The notes under the pieces are model-generated. The model did no database searches. It saw nothing but the letters and a program-made list of their open reading frames with translations, and was not told the origin of the DNA. A DNA stretch of 60,734 nucleotides from positions 1-60,734 of IMG/VR virus record IMGVR_UViG_3300047558_000101, one strand, 5' to 3'. This DNA comes from a virus. Numbering within the stretch: position 1 is the first letter of the stretch; every line of letters starts with the position of its first letter. Shown here one piece after another: positions 6,478-13,653 of this stretch. The position numbers were made by a program, and so were the translations under genes.

Positions 6478-6797
6478 CAGACAAAACCGACATGACCGAA
6501 GAAGAACTCAAGCGTGAGGTCGATGCGCAAGCCTTGGCCGATCGTGTGTGGGAGATTCTTGTGCAGCGTGCCAATTCACAACTCGATGGTGTGATCGCAC
6601 TGGAGCCAACGATTCTGTACCCGCACATCGACCTCTGGTTTGCCGAAAGGACAGGCCACCATCACATCAAGGTAGGTAACCACACAATGACTAACCTGAT
6701 CGCCGATTCACTGACAGGCAACTACCGCATGCAGTCGTGGTTCAAACGAGAGATGCGTAATGAGATGCTAAACATCGTTCAACGCATGAATTTTTAA
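6474..6797 (+). CDS. Hypothetical protein (107 aa)
   Basis: 107 residues, starting at the ATG that overlaps the previous stop. Acidic N-terminus, then a mixed helical domain. Ends at the TAA of the palindrome at 6795. Confidence 0.72.
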   Translation: MTDKTDMTEEELKREVDAQALADRVWEILVQRANSQLDGVIALEPTILYPHIDLWFAERTGHHHIKVGNHTMTNLIADSLTGNYRMQSWFKREMRNEMLNIVQRMNF

Positions 6798-6810
6798 TCC
6801 CATGGAATTA
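6795..6810 (+). repeat. TAATCCC palindrome copy at gene junction
   Basis: TAATCCCATGGAATTA: TAA is the stop of the 6474 gene. The 3' end merges into AAGGAG, the ribosome site of the 6822 gene. Confidence 0.95.
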
Positions 6811-6821
6811 AGGAGCAAACT

Positions 6822-7703
6822 ATGAGTATCAAAAACCACGCACTGCTGGTCTCACTTAGCGTGAGTAAGCCACAGATGACGAAGAAAGACGACAAAGCAA
6901 CTCGTGACGCCGAGAGTGCCAACAACGCACACGGCGCTGGTCAGTTCCGCAAGGACTTGTACCCCAAGTCGCTGGTGCAACCCATTCTCACAGTGGAGTC
7001 AAGTGCCCGTGCCTACATCGAGAGCGTGACCTATATGTGGACACGAGGCGAGTATCTCTTGCCGACTGCCAAGTTCATGGAGTTCACCGAGCGCATCGGC
7101 AAATACCAAGTCGAGTTCGATCAGTGCGTCACCGCATTCTTGAACAACTGGAGCAATGTGATGCAACAAGCACAGACATCGCAAGGTGAGCTGTTCGATG
7201 CCAACGCATACCCTGACTTGACCGACCTGAAGAATGACTTCCGCTTCCGTGTCAACTACCGCCCAGTGACTGATGCTGGTGACTTCCGTGTGCAGATGCA
7301 AGACGACGAGATGGACGCACTGCGTGCCGAGGTCGAGACTGCAACCCGTGAGTCCATGAACAACATGTTGCGTGCACCACTGGAGCGCCTCAAAGAAGTC
7401 GTACAGCGACTGCACGAGGTGACTGCCAAGGGCGACCGCGAGGTGTTGAACAAAAAGACCGGTGTGATTGACCTGCGCCCACCGATCTTCCGTGACTCAG
7501 TGGTGGACAACATCATGGAGGAAATTAACTTGCTGCATGCGTTCGCTGATGTCATGCCTGACAATGTGCTTGCCATTGCCAAGGAGATCGCTGACACCAC
7601 GCCGCACCCACAACAACTGCGTGACAACCCCGATGCACGCAAAGAGGTCAACACACAGACCGCCGCTTTACTCAACTCAATCAACGCTATGCTGGAGGAA
7701 TAA
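6822..7703 (+). CDS. MoxR/VWA-associated protein, DUF3150-like (293 aa)
   Basis: 293 residues, mostly helical and charged. In integrative elements and large plasmids, a DUF3150 protein of about this size often sits beside a MoxR ATPase and a VWA protein. Placement here, ahead of MoxR (9172) and VWA (10785), and the overall look agree with that family, but I identify it from context more than from motifs. Strong ribosome site AAGGAGCAAACT. It begins a block of four genes that runs up to the HNH insertion. Confidence 0.55.
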   Translation: MSIKNHALLVSLSVSKPQMTKKDDKATRDAESANNAHGAGQFRKDLYPKSLVQPILTVESSARAYIESVTYMWTRGEYLLPTAKFMEFTERIGKYQVEFDQCVTAFLNNWSNVMQQAQTSQGELFDANAYPDLTDLKNDFRFRVNYRPVTDAGDFRVQMQDDEMDALRAEVETATRESMNNMLRAPLERLKEVVQRLHEVTAKGDREVLNKKTGVIDLRPPIFRDSVVDNIMEEINLLHAFADVMPDNVLAIAKEIADTTPHPQQLRDNPDARKEVNTQTAALLNSINAMLEE

Positions 7704-7706
7704 ACC

Positions 7707-8045
7707 ATGTCAATCAAAGAGAAAACAATCGAGCGCCTTGTCAATCAACTTGCCAACTTGGGCTGCGAGTTCAAAGTCATCACAGAGGACGGCACCGAAT
7801 ACGGCGAGCTGACTGCTGTCAGCAAAAAGCACAAGACCGATGTGCTCAAGCATGTGGACTACAAAACTGTTCTGGCCAACATGAAAGCCGGTGATGTCGA
7901 GGTGCTGGTGTGTCCCGAAGGCATCCCGCTGGAGTCACTGCGCTCATCAATCAGCGGACATGGTGCTGCAAACTATGGTGCTGGCACATTCGCCACCATG
8001 ATCAACAAAGACAACAACACTGTTGAAGTGTTGCGTATGGAATAA
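7707..8045 (+). CDS. Hypothetical protein (112 aa)
   Basis: 112 residues, small alpha-beta protein with a Gly-rich loop (ISGHGAANYGAGT) near residues 82-94. No recognised family. Lies inside the putative MoxR/VWA module, three bases after the previous gene. Confidence 0.75.
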   Translation: MSIKEKTIERLVNQLANLGCEFKVITEDGTEYGELTAVSKKHKTDVLKHVDYKTVLANMKAGDVEVLVCPEGIPLESLRSSISGHGAANYGAGTFATMINKDNNTVEVLRME

Positions 8046-8047
8046 CC

Positions 8048-8290
8048 ATGGCCGACGACAACAAGTACGAACCCAAAGCGTTGCTCGAGTTCAGTGGCTC
8101 GTCAATTCTGTTGCCGGTGGATGAAGCCATCATGGCGTTCAAGATGCTGTGCAACGGCGAGCCCGTGCAATACGACTGGAGTAAAAAAGGCTACAAGCGA
8201 GAAAAGGCTCACTCGAATACTGGAATATCTCTCAAGATGTTCACAATCACAGACTATGCTTCGCTTGCACTCAACTCGGTCGATGAGTAA
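8048..8290 (+). CDS. Hypothetical protein (80 aa)
   Basis: 80 residues, no recognised family; starts two bases after the previous stop, so the genes are co-translated. Confidence 0.7.
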   Translation: MADDNKYEPKALLEFSGSSILLPVDEAIMAFKMLCNGEPVQYDWSKKGYKREKAHSNTGISLKMFTITDYASLALNSVDE

Positions 8291-8331
8291 AATCATCGTT
8301 CACTTATCCACTCAACTACTTAGGAAAACCG

Positions 8332-8544
8332 ATGGACTTCAACATCAAACTCGATCTCAAACTTGACCTCAATGGTGTCAACGCTTTGCTCAACTTGCTG
8401 AACACTGGTGCTCATGGCTTGGTGCGTCCCATCATCGACGACATCGTGTTGCAAGCACAAGAGCAAGAGAAAGCTGCACAACAACCCGTGCCACCTGCAC
8501 CCACTGATGTCGAGCCAAAAACATCTGCCGAAGCAGTCATCTAA
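8332..8544 (+). CDS. Hypothetical protein with Pro/Ala tail (70 aa)
   Basis: 70 residues. The first ~20 residues repeat DLKLDLN-type amphipathic strands, the middle is a helix, and the tail is a Pro/Ala/Gln linker. The leader TTCACTTATCCACTC before AGGAAAACC is loosely like the repeated leader. Stop codon lies in the palindrome at 8542. Confidence 0.68.
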   Translation: MDFNIKLDLKLDLNGVNALLNLLNTGAHGLVRPIIDDIVLQAQEQEKAAQQPVPPAPTDVEPKTSAEAVI

Positions 8545-8557
8545 TCCCACGGGATTA
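8542..8557 (+). repeat. TAATCCC palindrome copy at gene end
   Basis: TAATCCCACGGGATTA; TAA is the stop of the 8332 gene. Confidence 0.95.
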
Positions 8558-8563
8558 ACCCGT

Positions 8564-8584
8564 TGCCAGTGCGGTTCACTGGCA
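8564..8584 (+). promoter_or_regulatory. Leader hairpin
   Basis: TGCCAGTG (8564-8571), loop CGGTT, CACTGGCA (8577-8584): perfect 8-bp hairpin between the palindrome and the interrupted leader element. No U-tract. Confidence 0.6.
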
Positions 8585-8602
8585 CATCAACAACTTGTTT
8601 AC

Positions 8603-8631
8603 TTGACTGTACACGCATATGCGTGTATAAT
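8603..8631 (+). promoter_or_regulatory. Promoter of the HNH gene with internal 18-base palindrome
   Basis: TTGACT (8603-8608), 17 bases, TATAAT (8626-8631). The spacer holds the perfect palindrome TACACGCATATGCGTGTA (8610-8627), a likely operator. The predicted start falls at about 8638-8639, on the ATG itself. Confidence 0.85.
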
Positions 8632-8638
8632 AGACACC

Positions 8639-9118
8639 ATGACATCAGAACTTACACGAAACGAACTGCATCGCGTACTGCACTACAGCAAACGAACTGG
8701 TGTATTCACATGGTTAGTAGACAGTGGCGCGCGCAAAGTGGCTGGCCTAGAGGCTGGGACGCTAGGCGCTCGCAATGTGGTGTATATAAGCATCAAGCGT
8801 AAAAAGTACTTGGCTCATAGGCTAGCATGGTTTTATGTGCACGGCGTTTGGCCAGCAGCGCAGATAGACCATATAGACGGTGATCCAACAAACAACAGGT
8901 TCTCGAATTTGCGTGAGGCAACTAACGCACAGAACCAGCAGAACTTACGTAATCCCAAGGGATTAAACCCATACGTAGGAGTGCACTATGCCCGCGAACA
9001 TAAACGCTGGGCAGCTAGGATAAATGGTAAGCATATTGGGTACGCAGCGACCGCTGAAGATGCCCGAGTGGTATACCTGAAAGCAAAGTCGAAGCTGCAT
9101 ACGCATGCTCCGAAATAA
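8639..9118 (+). CDS. HNH homing endonuclease with AP2 domain
   Basis: 159 residues. N-terminal NUMOD-like part; HNH core around residues 62-95 (AHRLAWFYVHG, then DHIDGDPTNNRFSNLR); C-terminal AP2-like DNA-binding domain (NPYVGVHYAREHKRWAARI). The ATG lies 7 bases after its own -10 and has no ribosome site, so the mRNA is probably leaderless. A TAATCCC palindrome variant is in frame (8950-8965, NPKGL) between the two domains. It resembles the HNH proteins at 41624 and 43285. Such genes cut DNA lacking them and spread between phages. Confidence 0.9.
   Translation: MTSELTRNELHRVLHYSKRTGVFTWLVDSGARKVAGLEAGTLGARNVVYISIKRKKYLAHRLAWFYVHGVWPAAQIDHIDGDPTNNRFSNLREATNAQNQQNLRNPKGLNPYVGVHYAREHKRWAARINGKHIGYAATAEDARVVYLKAKSKLHTHAPK
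8950..8965 (+). repeat. TAATCCC palindrome variant inside the HNH gene
   Basis: TAATCCCAAGGGATTA, full 7-base arms around AA, in frame (NPKGL). Confidence 0.9.
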
Positions 9119-9122
9119 CCGG

Positions 9123-9142
9123 CTCCGCAGCGGCCCTGCGGT
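9123..9142. other. GC-rich hairpin after the HNH gene
   Basis: CCGCAG, five-base loop, CTGCGG between the HNH stop and the MoxR leader. No U-tract on the plus strand, so not a clear terminator. Confidence 0.4.
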
Positions 9143-9146
9143 AAAA

Positions 9147-9170
9147 ACTTGTTTACTTATTGGAGAAAAT
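9147..9170 (+). promoter_or_regulatory. Repeated leader element, copy e
   Basis: ACTTGTTTACTTATTGGAG plus AAAAT before the GTG start at 9172. Confidence 0.75.
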
Positions 9171-9171
9171 T

Positions 9172-10179
9172 GTGAGAATTGCACATGTGACCCCTATTCT
9201 CGTCAAGCGTTATTTGAACGACAACACTCGTCGTCGCACAACCTTCTTGCGTGGCCCATCGGGTATCGGCAAATCCGAAGTTGTGTTCCAAACATCACAA
9301 CTCTTGGCCGAGCATGTCCCAAACTGGAAAGGTGTCATCGACCTGCGCTTGGCACAGATGGAGCCCACCGACTTGCGTGGTATTCCTCATGTCGTCGAGG
9401 GTCGTACACACTGGGCACGCCCTGACTTCTTACCCGCTGATGGCTCAGGCATTCTGTTCTTGGATGAGATCACATCAGCTCCACCGTCAGTGCAAGCAGC
9501 TGCGTACCAGCTGTGCCTGACACCCGAGGACTTCGGTATCCCTGACTCATGGATGGTGATCGCCGCTGGCAACCGCAAGACCGATCGTGGTGTGACATTC
9601 AACCTTGCCGCACCATTGCAAAACCGCATGTGTGACATCGAGGTGAGCACAACCATCGACGACTTCACAGCACACGCTATCGGTCGTGGCATTCGCCCAG
9701 AGATTCTGTCTCTGTTGCAAGACCGCCCTGACCTGTTGCACAAGTTCGAGCCCACTGGTGACATCAAGCCTTTCCCATCACCACGCTCGTGGTTCGCCGC
9801 ATCGCATGTGGTTGACCTCGACTTGCCCACGCAAGATCGTGTCGAGTTGATCAAGGGTGACATCGGTGAAGAAGCAGCCATGATCTTCGAGACACACCTG
9901 CGCGTGTGGGAGTCCATGCCTCGCATCGAGGACATCTTGCAAGGCAAGGATGTGGCGTTGCCCAAAGAAATGAATGTGCGCTATTGTGTTGCGATGGGCT
10001 TGGCCACGCGCCTCGATGCTGACAACTTCGACAAGGCATGGAAGTTCTTGGAGAAGATGCCCGGCGAGATTCAGACCCTCACCATCAAGCTGGCACACAA
10101 GCGTGACAAGTCAATCACCAAGTCACCTGCGTTCAGCAAGTGGGCTGTGGCTAACCAAGCTGCTTTCAGCATGAAGTAA
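9172..10179 (+). CDS. MoxR-family AAA+ ATPase
   Basis: 335 residues with a GTG start chosen because TGGAGA (9161-9166) is correctly spaced; an in-frame TTG at 9160 lies inside that ribosome site. Walker A GPSGIGKSE (~28-36), Walker B ILFLDEI (~93-99), sensor-like VIAAGNR (~129-135). MoxR ATPases act as chaperones that remodel or activate partners, usually with a VWA protein. The VWA/peptidase at 10785 is the likely partner. The substrate is unknown. The original upstream junction with the 8332 gene was split by the HNH insertion. Confidence 0.9.
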   Translation: MRIAHVTPILVKRYLNDNTRRRTTFLRGPSGIGKSEVVFQTSQLLAEHVPNWKGVIDLRLAQMEPTDLRGIPHVVEGRTHWARPDFLPADGSGILFLDEITSAPPSVQAAAYQLCLTPEDFGIPDSWMVIAAGNRKTDRGVTFNLAAPLQNRMCDIEVSTTIDDFTAHAIGRGIRPEILSLLQDRPDLLHKFEPTGDIKPFPSPRSWFAASHVVDLDLPTQDRVELIKGDIGEEAAMIFETHLRVWESMPRIEDILQGKDVALPKEMNVRYCVAMGLATRLDADNFDKAWKFLEKMPGEIQTLTIKLAHKRDKSITKSPAFSKWAVANQAAFSMK

Positions 10180-10181
10180 TC

Positions 10182-10478
10182 ATGGCGATCAAACACCCCG
10201 TATCGGGCAGGCCATCGCTGGCATGGGAGTTGCAGAACATGGGTATCCATGTCGCCACCCGCATACAGCAAGCTAAGTATCGGCGTGGCCAAGCCTACAT
10301 CGTGCGTGAATCGTTTGCACAGATTCGCCCAGCCTACAACACTGCGGGTTTACTCGACAGCAAAGGCGGGTGGGTTGTGACACGCAACTCGTTCGATGAG
10401 ATCAGGGAGTTCAGCGACATCGAGTCAGCTAAGCTGTATGTCGAGGCGCTGTTCGCATTGGAAACAAACGCGGAGTAA
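10182..10478 (+). CDS. Hypothetical protein, paralogue of the next gene (98 aa)
   Basis: 98 residues, no known family. The C-terminal third (DIESAKLYVEALFAL) matches DIDSAKLHVEAIFAL in the 10483 gene, so the two are tandem paralogues. Both sit between MoxR and the VWA protein. The stop is the TAA of the palindrome at 10476. Confidence 0.78.
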   Translation: MAIKHPVSGRPSLAWELQNMGIHVATRIQQAKYRRGQAYIVRESFAQIRPAYNTAGLLDSKGGWVVTRNSFDEIREFSDIESAKLYVEALFALETNAE

Positions 10479-10491
10479 TCCCATGGGATTA
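10476..10491 (+). repeat. TAATCCC palindrome as stop-start junction
   Basis: TAATCCCATGGGATTA: TAA (10476-10478) stops one paralogue and ATG (10483-10485) starts the other. Confidence 0.96.
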
Positions 10492-10782
10492 AGACAACTT
10501 GAGTGGCATGAACATGCTGGCGGGTGGGTAGCGAGGATTGCAATTCCGTTCGACACGAATGCAGAACGCACAAAGTATCGACGCTACGCACATGTCAACA
10601 TATTTGATTGGGCTGTTAAACGCAAGGGGGCACTTGTCCCCGTGCAGTTTCAGTTCTACAAACAAGGGTACGATGTCACTTGGCACGAGGACATCGACTC
10701 TGCTAAACTACATGTCGAGGCGATCTTCGCCTTAGACAATGACGAGATTGACAATACTGATTCACTTACTCACTGGAGATAA
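10483..10782 (+). CDS. Hypothetical protein, paralogue of the previous gene (99 aa)
   Basis: 99 residues starting MGLRQLEWHEHAGGWVARI from the ATG at the centre of the palindrome. CGGAG at 10471-10475 gives the ribosome site. Similar in plan to the 10182 protein: N-terminal Trp/Gly strand region, then a DIDSAKLHVEAIFAL helix. The last codons overlap the leader element of the VWA gene. Confidence 0.78.
   Translation: MGLRQLEWHEHAGGWVARIAIPFDTNAERTKYRRYAHVNIFDWAVKRKGALVPVQFQFYKQGYDVTWHEDIDSAKLHVEAIFALDNDEIDNTDSLTHWR
10759..10780 (+). promoter_or_regulatory. Repeated leader element, copy f
   Basis: GATTCACTTACTCACTGGAG plus AT, a diverged copy that overlaps the end of the 10483 gene and supplies the ribosome site for 10785. 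Confidence 0.6.
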
Positions 10783-10784
10783 TC

Positions 10785-11921
10785 ATGGCATTGATGGACA
10801 GAATTGATCTTGCATATAGCAAGCTAGGACTGCGCGAAGCATTCATCGCAGCAGTGATGACACGCGTCAAGCGTGAGGTATCCGACAAGGTAACCACCGC
10901 TGGTACCAACGGCACATGGGTGCGGTTCAACGAAGCGTTCTGCGAACCACTGAGCGATGAGGAGTTGTTCGGTCTGGTGTTGCACGAGTCATGCCATGTG
11001 GTGCTGATGCACATGTGGCGTCGTGAGGGTCGTGACCCCAAGTTGTGGAACATCGCCAACGATGCGCTGATCAACGCGTACATCAAGAGCCGCAACTGGC
11101 AACTGCCCAAGGGCGGTGTGCACATCAACTGGGTGCGTGAGGAGATGTCATCCGAGGAGGTGTACAACCGACTCAAAGAGCAACAGCAAGCGCAACAGCA
11201 GTCCGGCGGCGGTGACGGCGATGGCGAAGGTGACTCTGACGGCGGTGGCTTTGACGGCCACGGCGACCTGTACGATGCACAAGACGAGGCGACCCGTGTT
11301 GACATGGAAGCATCCATCGTTGCAGCTGCCAAGATGGCCAAAGAGTGTGGTCAAGGTTCATCGCTCATCGACCGCGTGCTGGAGAAAGTCGGCGACGCCA
11401 AGGTGCGCTGGCAAGATGTGACACGCTCGATGATGACCGAGAGTGCCGCAGCAGATTACTCGTACATTCGCCCATCACGCCGCTTCATCGGCTCGGGTCT
11501 GTATATGCCATCGTTGCGCTCTGATGCACTGGGTGGTCTTGCCATTGGCTTTGATACATCGGGCTCCATGGGCCCGAGCGAGTGCAACCAGATTGCCGCT
11601 GAGTTGCAAGCCATCGTTGACGACCTCAACCCTGCGTTCGTCGAGGTGGTGTACTGCGACTGGGATGTGACACGCGTCGAACGCTTCGAGCGTGACGAGC
11701 CACTTGAGCTCAAACCCAAGGGCGGTGGCGGTACTCGGTTCCAACCTGTGTTCGAGCACTTTGCCAACACCGGCGAGCGGTACTGTGGCATGATATTTTT
11801 CACTGACATGGAAGGTAACCTTGACGAGTGTGTTGAGCCCACCATGCCAATGATCTGGGCTGACATCGGTTACAGCCATCCACGCGAACCATTCGGCACC
11901 CGTGTCGAGGTTCCACTATGA
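10785..11921 (+). CDS. VWA protein with N-terminal metallopeptidase-like domain
   Basis: 378 residues. HESCH (~67-71) is an HExxH zincin motif in the N-terminal domain. A Gln/Gly/Asp-rich acidic linker spans ~125-165. The C-terminal VWA-like domain has the MIDAS motif DTSGSM (~256-261), GGGGTRF (~315) and FFTDMEG (~340). This matches the DUF2201 plan (putative peptidase plus VWA). It is the expected partner of the MoxR ATPase. Whether it cleaves proteins or only binds metal is unknown. Confidence 0.88.
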   Translation: MALMDRIDLAYSKLGLREAFIAAVMTRVKREVSDKVTTAGTNGTWVRFNEAFCEPLSDEELFGLVLHESCHVVLMHMWRREGRDPKLWNIANDALINAYIKSRNWQLPKGGVHINWVREEMSSEEVYNRLKEQQQAQQQSGGGDGDGEGDSDGGGFDGHGDLYDAQDEATRVDMEASIVAAAKMAKECGQGSSLIDRVLEKVGDAKVRWQDVTRSMMTESAAADYSYIRPSRRFIGSGLYMPSLRSDALGGLAIGFDTSGSMGPSECNQIAAELQAIVDDLNPAFVEVVYCDWDVTRVERFERDEPLELKPKGGGGTRFQPVFEHFANTGERYCGMIFFTDMEGNLDECVEPTMPMIWADIGYSHPREPFGTRVEVPL

Positions 11922-11930
11922 AAGAAAACT

Positions 11931-12212
11931 ATGCTTTACAAACTCGAAAAAGAATTGTTGAACCGCCTCGTGCGAATTGAATCCAAACTCGTGCGAGGGT
12001 TCGAGGAGCTGGGCGTAAACATCGACAAGGACAACGAGTGGTTAACCCTCGACGAAGAGTCCGCCGTGGTGTATGTGTCTACGCTCGGTCGTTCCATGAC
12101 TGTGTTGCTCAGCGACATGGCGCGTGCAGGTGCGACCAAAGAGGGCAAGCAGTATGACATCGTGCATCGTGGCGACATCATTGGCAACATCACATTTAGG
12201 AAAATCACATGA
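11931..12212 (+). CDS. Hypothetical protein (93 aa)
   Basis: 93 residues; helical N-terminus, then a beta-rich half (YDIVHRGDIIGNITFRKIT). The ribosome site is weak (AAAGAAAACT). A 20-codon frame starting at 11918 overlaps the start and may serve as a translational lead-in. No known family. Confidence 0.68.
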   Translation: MLYKLEKELLNRLVRIESKLVRGFEELGVNIDKDNEWLTLDEESAVVYVSTLGRSMTVLLSDMARAGATKEGKQYDIVHRGDIIGNITFRKIT

Positions 12213-12403
12213 CAAACTATCATGCACTCCCCGACCTCAACCCGACAACGCGGTGCTTTCCGCGCTCGTTGCTGCAAGCGTGGCCCAACGATTACCCTGA
12301 GTGGTTCGAGCCGCACGAGCGTAAATCCCATGGGATTAGCGTGTGGTTAGGTCTAGGCTGTTGGGTTGTTGGTGCACTTGTTTACTGGAGGTATGTGTTA
12401 TGA
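12209..12403 (+). CDS. Small membrane-anchored protein (64 aa)
   Basis: 64 residues with a C-terminal membrane segment (~45-62, VWLGLGCWVVGALVYWRYVL). A TAATCCC palindrome is read here in another frame (KSHGIS). Overlaps both neighbours by ATGA. Confidence 0.65.
   Translation: MTNYHALPDLNPTTRCFPRSLLQAWPNDYPEWFEPHERKSHGISVWLGLGCWVVGALVYWRYVL
12323..12338 (+). repeat. TAATCCC palindrome copy inside a gene
   Basis: AAATCCCATGGGATTA, one mismatch at the first base; read as KSHGIS. Confidence 0.85.
12376..12392 (+). promoter_or_regulatory. Repeated leader element, copy g (short)
   Basis: ACTTGTTTACTGGAGGT, a four-base deletion relative to other copies; ribosome site for the 12400 gene. Confidence 0.6.
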
Positions 12404-12522
12404 ATTGCAAGCATAGGTACGAGCCGACAAACTTCGGCATCAAGTATCGCACCCCAAACAGTTACTGGTGGAGTTGCGTGCGTTGTGGCAACACGATCTT
12501 TTCTGAACTCAAGGAGAGGTGA
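12400..12522 (+). CDS. Tiny zinc-ribbon protein (40 aa)
   Basis: 40 residues: MNCKHRYEPTNF, then WWSCVRCGNTIF. Cys/His pairs near residues 3-5 and CVRC at 26-29 form a small zinc ribbon. Well-placed GGAGG. The stop overlaps the next ATG (TGATG). Confidence 0.65.
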   Translation: MNCKHRYEPTNFGIKYRTPNSYWWSCVRCGNTIFSELKER

Positions 12523-12911
12523 TGACAAGCTATTCATGGAATGCCAGCAACACTTCGCATGGTGTCGTTGCACAAGAGATTGAAAGCGTTATTCCATACT
12601 CAACAATAAATATTGTTGACTCAAATCAGCAGCCAGCTAACATCGTATTCTTCAACAACAACGACAACACTGAATTACTTCGCATAACTGCTGACGGCGT
12701 GACTGCAAACCCGAATGTGCCGGTCGATGAGATTGCACAGCGAGTGCTGGTAGCGCTGAATAGCGGCATCAAACAGATGGTGCGTAAGAAGTGGAAACCG
12801 CTGACGCCAGAAGAATTGCGCCAGTGCTACTCGCACGCGCTTGAGTACGACAAAGATTTGGCTGATGTGATTCATCAGGCATTGGTAGATAAACATCACT
12901 GGGAGGATTGA
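12522..12911 (+). CDS. Hypothetical protein with a tail-fibre-like motif (129 aa)
   Basis: 129 residues. Residues ~13-24 (HGVVAQEIESVIPY) resemble the GVVAQELEQIFPG motif of the peptidase S74 chaperone domain in this phage's own tail fibre (46636 gene). The rest, NTELLRITADGVTANPNVPV onward, is a compact helical unit common in phage early proteins. The fibre-like piece may be a recombination scrap or a reused fold. Confidence 0.72.
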   Translation: MTSYSWNASNTSHGVVAQEIESVIPYSTINIVDSNQQPANIVFFNNNDNTELLRITADGVTANPNVPVDEIAQRVLVALNSGIKQMVRKKWKPLTPEELRQCYSHALEYDKDLADVIHQALVDKHHWED

Positions 12912-12912
12912 C

Positions 12913-13107
12913 ATGAGAGAAATTAAATTGATCGGCAGCACCATGCTGCCATTCGTGGTGACATTCTTCGCCATGTACTTGGTGGGTTCGTTCGTGTCTG
13001 TGAGCTGGGACATTGCAGCATGGACATGGGAGCTTCGTGTGCTGATGGCGACATTCGGCATTACCTTTGGCTTTGCATTGTGGATGCGCTTGGAGGTGGG
13101 ACGATGA
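12913..13107 (+). CDS. Two-span membrane protein (64 aa)
   Basis: 64 residues with membrane segments at ~8-26 and ~40-57. Begins one base after the previous gene. Function unknown; size would suit a small inner-membrane effector. Confidence 0.72.
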   Translation: MREIKLIGSTMLPFVVTFFAMYLVGSFVSVSWDIAAWTWELRVLMATFGITFGFALWMRLEVGR

Positions 13108-13400
13108 GTAACAAACAACCGGCAGCGTGGGGCATGGAGCATCCAGATGGGGACATCATTGATGTGATTACGCCAGAAGAACACGCTAAAAAAGAAGGCC
13201 AGTACACAGTTGCGCTTTATCGTTGGTGTGAGCCGTTAACTGAACGCGAGATTGAACTAATTGACGGGATGATTGAGGTGCAACTGCAACACGCTATGCA
13301 ATGCGATCGTATTAGTAACCGCACGATGGCTGACAAGCAAAAGGGGTGGGACATGGAACGAGTCGCGTTACTGCAAAAACTAAAGGAACTCAACACATGA
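13104..13400 (+). CDS. Hypothetical protein (98 aa)
   Basis: 98 residues; the ATG at 13104 overlaps the previous stop. Helical C-terminus with Gln/Met-rich heptads. No known family. Confidence 0.7.
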   Translation: MSNKQPAAWGMEHPDGDIIDVITPEEHAKKEGQYTVALYRWCEPLTEREIELIDGMIEVQLQHAMQCDRISNRTMADKQKGWDMERVALLQKLKELNT

Positions 13401-13486
13401 CATGGCCATTCCCAACTACACCGATACCTGCGGGTGGCAAGCCACCTAAGTACAACCCAAACAATGAGGAGGACGCACCACTGTGA
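13397..13486 (+). CDS. Proline-rich micro-protein (29 aa)
   Basis: 29 codons: MTWPFPTTPIPAGGKPPKYN, then an acidic end. ATGA overlap in front and GTG overlap behind. Pro-rich and unlikely to fold alone; it may exist mainly to couple translation. Confidence 0.5.
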   Translation: MTWPFPTTPIPAGGKPPKYNPNNEEDAPL

Positions 13487-13653
13487 AAACCGTGCTTGCA
13501 CCGGGTGCGCCTTGGTACAACACTGCCAAGCCCAAAGTGGTGGCCACCAAGCCGAAAAAAGAAAAGGTGCCAAAGCGTAGACGCGCTAGGCCGAGTCAGA
13601 TCGACGACAACTTTAGAAACTGGTTAATCAAACAGGGGTTTATAAATGACTGA
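13483..13653 (+). CDS. Small basic protein (56 aa)
   Basis: 56 codons with a GTG start overlapping the previous stop and a very strong GAGGAGG ribosome site. Lys/Arg-rich centre (KKEKVPKRRRARPSQ), probably nucleic-acid binding. The end overlaps the next gene by eight bases. Confidence 0.6.
   Translation: MKTVLAPGAPWYNTAKPKVVATKPKKEKVPKRRRARPSQIDDNFRNWLIKQGFIND

Larger units (their letters stand above)
8592..9158 (+). repeat. 13-base direct repeat flanking the HNH insertion
   Basis: AACTTGTTTACTT occurs at 8592-8604 and again at 9146-9158. The second copy continues into the normal leader (ATTGGAG) of the MoxR gene; the first is cut off at the HNH promoter. The HNH gene thus appears inserted into, and bounded by, a duplicated leader. 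Confidence 0.8.

Noticed and set aside
8408-8638. Upstream extension of the first HNH gene
   Set aside because: It would overlap the 8332 gene and cross the palindrome, hairpin and promoter. The domain starts after 8639.
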